From the NCBI GenBank assembly GCA_037903475.1, contig JBAJFG010000126.1:1-64000 (forward strand): a stretch of 64,000 bases of DNA, written 5' to 3'. Below, in pieces: positions 20,510 through 30,403 of this stretch. The translations under genes were made by a program, and so were the position numbers. The DNA comes from Ancylostoma caninum. Its lineage: Eukaryota > Nematoda > Chromadorea > Rhabditida > Ancylostomatidae. Numbering within the stretch: the stretch's first letter is position 1; every line of letters starts with the position of its first letter. Under the pieces are notes generated by a model. The model worked only from the letters and a program-made list of their open reading frames with translations. It was not told where the DNA came from and did not search any database.

Positions 20510-23140
20510 CACAATGTCATGCCTTCATATTCAGAGGCTTTCACTCTTTGTTAGAGCAGAAGCTTTCTCGGAACGAACGTCGTGGCTACACAATCGCTGC
20601 GAGGAATTCAGTAGGGGATGCGACAGTAGCATCCACCAGATGAGGCGACCGCGTAGGTCCAGCCTCACCGAAGCTTCCGAGACGCTGCAGCTCTCTAAAC
20701 ACCCGTCCATTTCTTCCTGCAAGTGCACACAGCGTTGCAACAGTGAAAGGCTGGTTTTCCTGCTGCGTACATTGTGCAGCCTGAAAGCTCGTAAACACTC
20801 CCTCACTCCTATGCGGCGAGACCGCCAGCGAAGGTGATGAAACCACTAACTCGCGCATGCGGGAGAGCCAGCAGTGACGTAATCGCGAGTCCCGAAACGA
20901 ACGTGTCTGCGTCCATGGAAATCGGCCATTCCGCCCCACAGTCTGCGCCTCAAGATTGCGGTGTCTATGAGTGCCGCCCCGTATCTCTAACCGCTCTAGC
21001 CCCCTTACGGCGCTTTGTTTAATAGATGCATGTGTTTGACGCACATACGTGGACAATAGGGCAGTCGCATCACCGATGCAGTTTAGACCCACGCCTTTGC
21101 GGCCTGGCGGTGCCCGCGCTATCTTTTCATTGAGAAAGGTCACGCCACGTTGATCAGTCTTCATGGAAAATTCTCTGTGTTTCTGCAGTCTCCCTTTTCG
21201 TATGAATGGATCACGTTAACGGGACTTTTTTTATAGAAGGGGAGTAGATGGTAAAGCTGTTGTCTTATTTCTTCTAATTTTTCTCAAGAGACAGCAGGTA
21301 TTGGACTTGCCGATTACTGGGAAGGCTCAAAAATCAGTCGACGGGCCATGGATAGAACTTTAAGACGGTATTGAGCATTCAGACAAATGGGCTCGACAAC
21401 ACGTTAAGTGTGTGAAAAATGACAACTGTTATTGCTAATGGCCAACCTAGTACATTCCATCAATCCTATCCGTGAAGGCGCGGACGTGATCTACGTCGGC
21501 ACCGCGCGAATTTGCGAGCTTGCAACACATCCACCCTTTTGCTGTCTAAGATGCTGCTACGGCAAGAGAAAGTGTAAAAACATTATATACTTACGAACCG
21601 CGCTGAAAAACCCTCAATCTGGAATCCTGTGATTGCAAATGAGCGGTGCCGAGTTCTACCATCACAATTCAGAAACACATCCGTTCCTCCGACAGACATT
21701 CCGAAATTTATTTACAGACGCATTCACACAGCCACATGCAATAAAATTATCAACATTAAGATGACACCTAGGTTACTGCTGGCAACATATTGTAGATCTT
21801 GAGACGACTGGCGAACAAACCTTATGTCGCTCAACTCATCCAATCTGGAAAACGTGAACAGTACTGCTATATAGTAATGACCCTTCTTGGAGAGAGCTTG
21901 CGGCATATAACAAAGTGGGTTTCAACATATTGATACCTGTACAATTTACAGAATGCATTATATATCTCATCTCCGGTGGCTGAGCAGTACGAACACAGCT
22001 TGAACGGCATAATGCGTCAACTAGAAACCTCGGCAGCATCTCCTCCCAGCTGCTGCCAACCTCCTCTCAATTACTGCCATCTTTCAGTTATTGCTGCAGA
22101 GGGACGAAAGATTGAGCAACAATTTAGGGTAGGGTGGTAGTAAGTGAGGTAAAGTGAGGATGGGGATAGTACTTGGTGAAGGCGGCATGCCGGATTGAGA
22201 GGAGGTGGCTAGACTCTAACAGCTAATAGCAACTGCTGGTAAGAGAAAGCGTATATTCAACAATTTATATACCCTACCAATGTATTAAAACAGGTGGTAG
22301 CCAGTACTAGTAGATCACTTTGGGGCTTGCAGGTGTGTTTAAAAGTAGGGTAAATTCGTCGCAGTACGATGACTGCATCCACTATCAGGAAGTTAAATTC
22401 TGCGCGCTTACAGAGGGTAATGAGCTGTGTTTAAATCCAGAGCTTCATATCGCCAGTTTCCTTTTTTTTCGAGTCCACACCCACGTGTTTTTGGGGAATC
22501 GGTCGGAAATTTCCCAAATTTTTACCTCTCCAAAAGAAATTTCTCATCTAAACAACTCCAACAGGAGTAAGCTTAAAACCAAGGAACTCAGGCAATGAAA
22601 CAGCTATCAAGTGCTCTCTTACGGTAATTCAGCGCTATTTCGATAGTGCGCAAACTGCTTACAAATCGAGATTCTGCGGAGAAACAAAAATAGTGTAAAA
22701 CAGCTTGGGAAGTAACAGAAGTCATTTGCAGATATTACGAAAACTTCTCATATGTATTTCGGAAAAAAAAGATTTCTCATCAAATATGATCTCAGAGATT
22801 CTCTTCTTCCCATGGGGGACGCGATGGGAATTTCATCAAATTTCCCATCGATTTCCCATCGACCTACCAAAAAGATGTTGGAGCTTAGAGGATTGGAACT
22901 CTGGAACCAAATAGAGTTCTTCATCCTGTATGATCGTGTGGATTTCTATTCGTTGAGTGCGACAATCGCAGTGCTAAACATCCTACTTTTGAAGACTCCG
23001 ATAAGCCCTGACACAGTCCGTTCGTATGAGCAACCATTCGATTAGTTTTTTTTACATAATTTTGAATTAGTCATATCCATTTTTACATCATACTCAATTT
23101 GACGTCATTCCGGCCTTCGCTGAAATTCTTGGCGATGCCG
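20510..23140. other. No gene supported
   Basis: Two opposite open frames at 20499-20837 and 20586-21164 are GC-rich but have no recognisable domain and no convincing splice sites. A short stretch at 22705-23045 could be coding-like but shows no family motif. I see no RNA gene. Confidence 0.5.
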
Positions 23141-23144
23141 AGAT

Positions 23145-23220
23145 CGCACACACACACCGCACACCGCACACACACGCACACACACCACACACAAACACAC
23201 CGCACACACACACACACATT
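23145..23220. repeat. (CA)n microsatellite
   Basis: Imperfect CACA/CACACCG repeats. They produce artificial Cys-Val frames on the minus strand. Confidence 0.9.
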
Positions 23221-23399
23221 ATGTACATACACGGATGAGAAAGCATGTTTGTTCGAAAACATGCAATGGAGAAGTAGCGGCAATGAAGAATAAAACAATC
23301 ACTGAATGGTGAAGAAAGTAATCGCGGATTGTCGAATATCATAGAGTTAGCTAATTAGAATGAAGCAGTTGCATCACGTAATGGTCTGATCGATAGTCA

Positions 23400-23695
23400 A
23401 GTTGAAATGTGTTAACATTTACTGATTGTCACGTGGCCATGTAAAGTTGGATACGACTTATTCCTGGGAAGATAAGTTGGATATAACATATCTCTGCCCC
23501 GGATAGGTTGGAAACAACTTGTCTGCGAGGTAAGTTACTTCCAACTTGTTTCAAATGAGGTTAAGTTGGAAACAACATGTAATGGACGAGTCTATGCAGA
23601 AGACATGTAGTATCCAACCTGTTTTCACCCTCGACAAGTTGAATACAACTTGTTTTGGGCCTGATGTGTTGGAAACAACTTGTTTAAAAACTTCT
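23400..23695. repeat. Minisatellite of small palindromes
   Basis: About eight degenerate units of ~32-36 bp are built on AAGTTGGAAACAACTTGT, itself an imperfect inverted repeat (ACAAGTTG...CAACTTGT). Examples start near 23430, 23470, 23505, 23560, 23630 and 23665. Spacing is irregular. No coding role is apparent. Confidence 0.75.
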
Positions 23696-23779
23696 GAGAA
23701 CCTGAACCTTGCGTTGAGATCGATATTGAGTTCCGAACTCTATCTGAAGATGTTTTGTCAGTTTTAACAGAAAACAAAC

Positions 23780-24395
23780 GGCATCGCCCTTTCAATATGA
23801 CACCAAATCAATGGAAAGGTTTCAGAGAAGTGGAACAAATGATTAGCGGCAGATCCGCCTTTTGGTGAGCGACGAAGGAGGCAAATTTGTGGTTGTGCCA
23901 CAAACATTAGTTCGCAAGATCACCGAGCTCCACCTCACAGATAGTACGATCAACCGATGCACTACCCAGAATGAATTCATTTCTCAGTGCACACGGCTAA
24001 ATCAAGTCCGGATGATGACCGGTAAAGCTGCAGGTCTGAGCGAAGTTTTCCTGAGTAGACTCAAAATCCAGAATTCAAACTGTCCCGTGTTTTATAGTCT
24101 CGTAAAAACGTATAAACTCCCAAGTTCAGATAATGAATCCATGCCTGTGAGTCAACAGAAAATTCGACCAGTTGTTAGCTGTGTGCGTGGTCCAACAGAC
24201 CGAATATCATGGTTTCTCAATAAAATCGTGAGCCAACTCCTAATCAAAGTTCCCTGGAATTTATCAAACACCAGGCATTTCCTTGATCAACTGAACAAGA
24301 CCAATCTGAGCCAAAGTTGCGTAATGGAGTCATTCGATGTTTCCTCGCTCTACACCAACGTCTTTTCCATAGCACACGAAAACGGGTACGTCTGA
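23780..24395 (+). pseudogene. Penelope-like reverse transcriptase fragment
   Basis: An open frame of about 177 codons contains FYSLVKTYKLP, IRPVVSCVRGPTDRISWFLN and SFDVSSLYTNV. These match the order of motifs before and at the first catalytic Asp in Penelope-like reverse transcriptases (PLE: YGLPKxHK, RPIVS, SFDVxSLFTNV). The frame ends shortly after this motif at 24395, so the YxDD box and any GIY-YIG endonuclease are missing. The upstream bases to about 23780 may encode a little more of the N-terminus. This is a dead 3'-truncated copy. A DIRS-like origin is less likely because there is no split direct repeat or recombinase. Confidence 0.75.
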
Positions 24396-25040
24396 CCTGG
24401 AAAGCAACATTGCAGAGCCCGCAGCGAAACCAAAGCGAATGACTGTTGTAGAAAACTTCCTCTATGCACCCCTTTCATTTCGGATAGGATAAGCAGCGCA
24501 ATAAATAAATATCTAGCTTGGGTACAACTGCAGGATGATGTGAGACCTTTCGACCGCTCCATGTACGAATAAATAAACATCTGGCCAATGAAAGGCGGGA
24601 AAGTTTAGTTAAACCACTCGGGAAACACCGAAACGACGACCACGATGGTAGCGATTACGAAGTAGCGTGCACAATTCTGGCTCACGAGCCAGAAATCTCG
24701 GCAAGGATAGCTCTCGAGGCATTCTGGATTTCAGCACGGAATCCAAGAATGAACAACAGAAATGAGCACATATCGATTACTTGTGACTTTATGCCATTCC
24801 TACCATTATGCGAACCAAAAGACTGCCTCAGCACGAGCTGAGCAATGCTCACTCATCCGCTGGAGACACTCTCGTACTGTGGTGCGGATACATTCTCCTC
24901 CTCTCCATGGCATATTTGCTCAGTTTGACTCCCACATCTGATGTTTACCGTTAGCTGTTCGGGATGAGTGGAATGAACCTTCCAGAAAAGGTGTTTCATG
25001 GTATAGTTCGCGATTTAGTGAAAACTGACTCATTTTCAGA

Positions 25041-25068
25041 CCTTGATAACGGCGTGTTGCCGAAACGT
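25041..25068 (+). ncRNA. Degenerate hammerhead-like motif
   Basis: CTTGATAAC, then GGC-GTGTT-GCC, then GAAACGTCG resembles the minimal hammerhead ribozymes (CUGAUGA, stem II, GAAAC) found in terminal repeats of Penelope-like elements. It lies about 650 bp past the Penelope-like frame on the same strand. Two positions expected to be essential (the C of CUGA and the G of GA) are replaced, so it is probably inactive or coincidental. Confidence 0.3.
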
Positions 25069-25199
25069 CGAATAAAAAGTATTTCGAACAACCTGTACAG
25101 CATAGCAACTGAAGAAATACTTTAACAAGATGCCCAGTTTTACGACAGAAGAACATGGAAAAGTTAGTGCGATGAGTATAGCCGTATCTGTTTGGCTGA

Positions 25200-25470
25200 A
25201 TACTCGGAGTGCCTGGCCTCGTTGGCAGGCGGTAAGTTCTCAAAACTGGGAGTTCTGAGATGTAGCTGTCGATATTGTCGACGAGATGTAGCTGTCGATA
25301 TTGTCGACGATACCGGTACACTGAGCAGCAATCCGGTAGGCTGCGTGCTCAGTGTACCGGTAAGCTGCTCAAAACTTGAAGTTTTGGAGCAAAAAATTGA
25401 TTAGAGCGTGGCCTCTGTGGCGGGCTGCGAACTCAGAAAAGCCAGGCCATTTCGGCGGGCAAAAAGTTCT
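25200..25470. repeat. Short tandem duplication and inverted repeats
   Basis: A perfect 26-bp tandem duplication (GAGATGTAGCTGTCGATATT...) occupies 25257-25308. It is followed by an inverted pair TACCGGTACACTGAGCA (25311) and TGCTCAGTGTACCGGTA (25347). The flanking GGC, then AGTTCTCAAAACGGAGTT, block occurs on both sides (about 25230 and 25468). Confidence 0.75.
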
Positions 25471-25479
25471 CAAAACGGA

Positions 25480-27690
25480 GTTTTGAGGACGACGTCGACT
25501 GTTTGGTCGATGCACCAAAATGTGTGGTTCAGTGGCTTTTTATAATGATTTATGAAAAGGTAACAAGAAACTGTAGGTAGAGCCGCCCACAAGCGTTTAT
25601 CAGCGCCCTTATATGTTGTGTGGTATCGCAGCATGTACAGTACAAATAAACACAACTGTATGTGCCTCGAGAAAGCCAGGGAGAGGTCACGGAAAGCGGT
25701 GCTTTCCGAGACAGCCTCAGTGAGGGTTCATGGCACCTCACTCCTAACGGTCCCAAGATATCGCCGAGGCATACGATCATATAAGTCGAAGCCCTAAGGA
25801 AGTCGCAGATTCGGGACGAGTGTTCCCTGTGAGGGAGAGTTGTGATACCGTGATACAAATTCCTACCACATTGTTATGTTTTGTAATAAATCATTTGTTC
25901 GTTACAGTATCTTCAGAGCCACGATCAAAGCAGTGGTTGACCCACAAGTGATCTATAATCAATTGGACCACCTATAAAAAACCACCGCGCAGCCACTCAA
26001 TACACTTCTACTACTTCTTCCCGATCTTCTACCTTCTCGCGATCAGAGTGCTCCTCTGATTGTGACTCTGCTGTTCTGATCCCTACAGTCCCTAATAAAT
26101 CTAATACCCTAACTCGAGTCAAACCTCACACAAGAATACCCTACCCGAAGTTCTCGCTAGTACCGGTGCATGTCTGTAACCGGAGAATGCAGCAAATAAA
26201 GCTCCACCAAATAAGATCAAGCACGGCTAAAAACATGCCTCTACTACAGAGAGATAATCCAGGCAAACATTACACAATAATTTATGCAACCCCCCCCCTC
26301 CTCTAGAGGCACGCATCTAGTATAAATTGCACTTATGCAGATTCGTCATTTGTAGGGGAGCTTTCTTGAGGTCCTTACCTGAGCAAGCCATCTACCATCT
26401 TTCTATCATCGGCATCGGGAATTCCTCTGCAATCACTTGAAATTCTAGCGTTGCTGCGACATATTGACTCGTATTATTCCGCGAATCGGAGTAAAATGGA
26501 CTATTGAAGCAAACGCAATCAATTTTGCACGAAAATACAACAAGGGCAAGTGAAATCTGCAAAATCTGCGTTCAGTGCTGTTGATTGCAGTGTTACTATA
26601 GAGCAAACCAGCATCAGAAACAGCGCAATGTTGAAAGCAGAACCTGATGTGATTTTCATGAATATTCTGGAAAAAGAATTTCAGTACTGAACTTTTTCTG
26701 TAAAGAAACGTAGAAAAAATCCGCCAGATTCAACGATTGTTATAGAGATCTTCTGCAGAAAGTGTTTTCCACAAAACTTGTGGTTTTGCCATGCTGACAG
26801 CGATAGCGATTAGCGATACAGCACTTAGCTTGATTTGCCGCAATAGAATGGTGTGAGAAAAATTTTAGTGGGAAAATTCATGACTAGCAATTGCAGAGAA
26901 CGAATTATCACAAGAATTTTGCCTGATTTTCCCATTAAAATAAGGCATATAAATATTCGAGGAGATTTGAAGCGCTTCATCGAGACCTACATTTAGGCGC
27001 TGTTATTTGCTAGCATTCTGATTCTCATCTTCTCACTTTGCTCTGGGTATATTTCTTCTAAGAAAGAGATTCTATCGTTGCGATTCAAGCTAAATGTTGA
27101 ATTGATGACGAGAATCGCACCGCGACTGATCCGCTATGACTGTAATCACAACGAGAACACAATTTGTGTAGAAAACGAGTTTTGTAAGAAATTTTTCCTG
27201 TAGTCGTTCGACGAATATTTCGTACATTTCTTCACGGAAAGTGCTGCATGCGCGGATTTTTTTTTCAGGATAATCATGAAAATCACATCGAAATCGGCCT
27301 TCAGTATTGCGCTTATCCTGATGCAGGTTTATTTATGTCTTTTTCAATAACAATACTGCAATATATCGACTTAAAACCTTTGCAGAGTTCTCTTGCATTT
27401 GCTTATTGTGTTTGCGTCACATATCCATGTGAGTCTGACGTGCGGAATAATGCGGGTCAATATAGCTTATCAACATTATACTTTCAGGTAATTGCGAAAA
27501 ATGGGTCTGATCCTGTCAGGACCACAACAATGCACTCTTTGGTGTTTGATAAATCTTTGCATTCTGTCGTGGCAGATCTAACATATGAGCCATTATAGGC
27601 CGATACATTTGAGAGATGAGTTGGAAGCTTCGCGAATCGCGCGAATTGTACTTCATAAGTTAACCGTAGCTGTATACGTAAAAGTGGAAG
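25480..27690. other. No gene supported
   Basis: The area near 25520-25860 has an open frame on the minus strand without recognisable motifs. At 27248-27598 a plus-strand frame of 116 codons overlaps possible splice sites, but no family is apparent. A C-run lies near 26290. Confidence 0.45.
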
Positions 27691-27694
27691 TTTG

Positions 27695-27925
27695 TGTGTT
27701 TGTTTGTGTATGTTCCGAATAGAAATCGAACCGATCGGGACCAGATTTTGTAAGGATGCCCTAACTGAGCCGGCGGAGGTTATAGACTACTTTAAACCTG
27801 AGACTATCGATTAGCTTATCGATTATATCGATTTTATCGGTTTTTCACTATTCCCGTCCAAGGGTCGGTGAGGAAATGTTTACTAGGGTTCTTCAATATG
27901 CTGAGACCGAATACGACCACTACCT
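27695..27925 (+). repeat. Dispersed repeat also found at 2.1-2.4 kb
   Basis: The order TGTTCCGAATAGAAATCGAA, CCGATCGGGACCA, GAGCCGGCGGAGG, repeated ATCGATTTTATCG and AGGGTCGGTGAGGAAATG parallels 2108-2400. It is a single diverged unit. Confidence 0.7.
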
Positions 27926-27929
27926 TGGA

Positions 27930-29130
27930 TGACGGTTCCATCGCGCCAACTGACAGGGTGTGCGTATGTGGTTAAGCAGGGGCTTTTTATGAAATTCATA
28001 CCATCTGCAGGGTTCCGTGGCGGGACCCATCACGGAACACTCGTACGCGCTGTGGACACACATGAAATACCGCTATCATTTTCTGTATTTTTCGCGTGTT
28101 TCACGCTACTTCATCGTTGTTAATGAGTTCGACGTCCTTAAAAACCCCGATACACCGCGAAATCTTCAACCCGAAAATTTCTCTGAGCGCTGCCTTTAAT
28201 TTGGAAAGGTTTCAGGAGGCTTGGTAAGATCTTCAGTGTTTCCACACAAGTAAGGATAGGAATAAATGTGCTATTTGGACTAAAGCAAATCCACGACGTG
28301 AGTAAATTTGTTACATATTCTTCTAGAATTTAAACTAATAGTCTCACATATTCACCAAATTGTAGAGCTCGAATGAAATGGGCCTGAGTGCTGGATTTCT
28401 ATTCAGAATAAAATTATGTTGATCAGTAAAATTTTAATAAACTTAAACTTTGGATTCATGTTAGTGGAATGATAGTAATATTAGTGGGCTGCCGTGAAGC
28501 CTCATTTGGGGTCCTTACGTCATAAGTATGACTAAACGCAAGCTTCTGGAGCTCACATGGATACGTACCAAAGGTGTGGCTTAGTAGGTTGCACAAAATA
28601 GCTCGCTTCAGACTGCGATTGGTCCGTCTGTGTCTAACACACAACCGTAATGGACTCCATGACCATCAAACACATCAATATAAGACCATTTTGTACTAGC
28701 TCCGACCATGAGTTGAGCGTCAGACTCAAGCATCAATGGATTCCACAATTGCTGTCTCTGTTTGTTGAGCAAGACCCTATTGCTCACCGGGCAAGAATGC
28801 TAGGGGAATCCAAGAACTCGTAACGAAATGTAAACTTCATATGCAGTTTTTCATGCCGATCTGAAATCTCTTTTTCGATGCGGAGCCTTCTGTGAAGACT
28901 TACGTGACATGATTCCAGCCTACCCGAGGCCCCAAGATTTGGCTTACCTGATATGTTCTGCCAGAAGATTGTGGGAATATATCTGGATCTAAGGAAATTT
29001 CGGAAGTATAAGTTAGCTCCAGTCAGTTGACAGGTTTGAAATTAAAATGAAATTGTTTCCGCACATATCTTCAGTAGTGTAACTAGAAAGAATATCCTGG
29101 TCTAGAGCTGAAATTGTGACAGGTAACTCT
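27930..29130. other. No gene seen
   Basis: No coding or structured element recognised. CGTGGCGGGACCCATCACGG (28018) and the following region resemble parts of the foldback family near 43.1 kb and 63.1 kb only loosely. Confidence 0.5.
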
Positions 29131-29136
29131 TTACAA

Positions 29137-29235
29137 AGAGGTCTGCAGCAGATAAGGAAAACGGATTTGAGATCAGCATTAAAAACTGAGCTACAGATTT
29201 CGTTACAAAATGTCGAACTCCTCTAGTATCCTTCC
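29137..29235 (+). repeat. Dispersed ~100-bp repeat, copy 1
   Basis: GTCTGCAGCAGATAAGGAAA, ACGGATTTGAGATCAGC and ATGTCGAACTCCTCTAGTAT recur at 36748-36858 in the same orientation. The first part recurs at 35725-35780 in reverse orientation. Function and full boundaries are unknown. Confidence 0.75.
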
Positions 29236-29412
29236 CTGATTAGCTCAAGCCGTACTTTTCCTGTAACTCTGGTGTCGGAGTAGCTAATAAAGATGAACTC
29301 AACTTCCTACGTCATGACTTCGAGATCGTGTTGTTCTTATGTCGGGTTTGGTAATACATTGATAATGGAAGGTGTTGTGCCAGGCCAATAGTTGTGGCTT
29401 ATGTGGCTTAGG

Positions 29413-29736
29413 TAGCCGCTATACTCCTCGAGGAGTATAGCACCTTGCGCCGCCGTCGCCAGCGACGGCGGCCGCCAATGTTGGCGACCCCTCACAATCG
29501 ATACGCACCGGCACCGCAGTCGCCATCATTGGCGGCCGCCGATCGCCAATATTGGCGACCAATCGATACGCACCGACGTCACAGTCGCCAACATTGGCCG
29601 CCGCGGATGTTGGCGATCGCCAGTCGCCGGCGACGGCGGCCGCCGCGGCCGCTCCGCCCACAATCGATGCGTATCGGCCTCACAGTCGCCAGCGACGGCG
29701 ACGCAAGGTGCTAGAGTCCTCGAGGACTATAGCGGC
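29413..29736. mobile_element. MITE with nested hairpin termini
   Basis: The two ends are inverted repeats of about 35 bp: GCCGCTATACTCCTCGAGGA at 29416 runs to GCACCTTGCG, and CGCAAGGTGCTAGAGTCCTC runs to CTATAGCGGC at 29733. Each terminus itself contains a perfect small palindrome centred on CTCGAG. The interior is packed with GCGACGGCGGCCGCC, GTTGGCGATCGCCA and AATCGATACGCACCG words. The open frames across it on both strands are Ala/Arg-rich and not genes. Confidence 0.8.
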
Positions 29737-30403
29737 AGTGTTACAGCTCACGCTCGAAGATGGTAGAAGAATGTACTCAAAAGAATGTTTATGGAGTATC
29801 GACCACTCAGTATGACACCCGGAGGGAGAACGTGCAGCAATTTTTCTTTGGAGGACCGAATTCGCAAAAAAAAATTCGCTATTTACTCGTCGGATGTCCT
29901 CCTCATCAGTGAGAGAACATCCGACGGGTGTCGGGTCTACTATGTATTCGGTATCTACATAACATTTAATTGCTACATTACCTTAAACGGTTTACCGCCT
30001 CATAGGGGCGCGGGGGTGGCACTGGGTGTCGGACTTCGATGCACAGCGGAGGTACATGCTCCGGTAGGGTCTCCCAAGCTGAGAAGGGGTTCGACTCTTC
30101 CAGGCAACTAGAAGCCTAGCTAAGAGTAGACCACTCTCAGGAGTCTCCACCGTCCTGGCAGTATCAGTCGCAAGGTAGCTTCCCTGATCCACTTAGGTCG
30201 GCGACTACCTGTGGTGACAGCTGAGCTCGCCGCGGCAGGGCTGCTCAGTATGGGGAAAACTTCTACTTGCTTGTCCAGCACATTTTCTGCCTCAGTACCC
30301 CGCACACCGCACTTTGCCGTCTCAGACGTCGGACGGTACGGCAACCAGTGGGAGGCGATCAAATCTCAAGTTGCGCAGTACGTCTTTGATTTCGGACCAA
30401 GAC

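Noticed and set aside
20499..21164. Overlapping opposite-strand open frames as possible genes
   Set aside because: There is no domain, no convincing splice signal and no way to choose a strand; GC content alone explains the length.
23083..23342. Cys/Val-rich minus-strand frames
   Set aside because: Translation of a (CA)n microsatellite.
29419..29815. Ala/Arg-rich open frames on both strands
   Set aside because: They are explained by GC-rich MITE interior repeats (GCGACGGCGGCCGCC).
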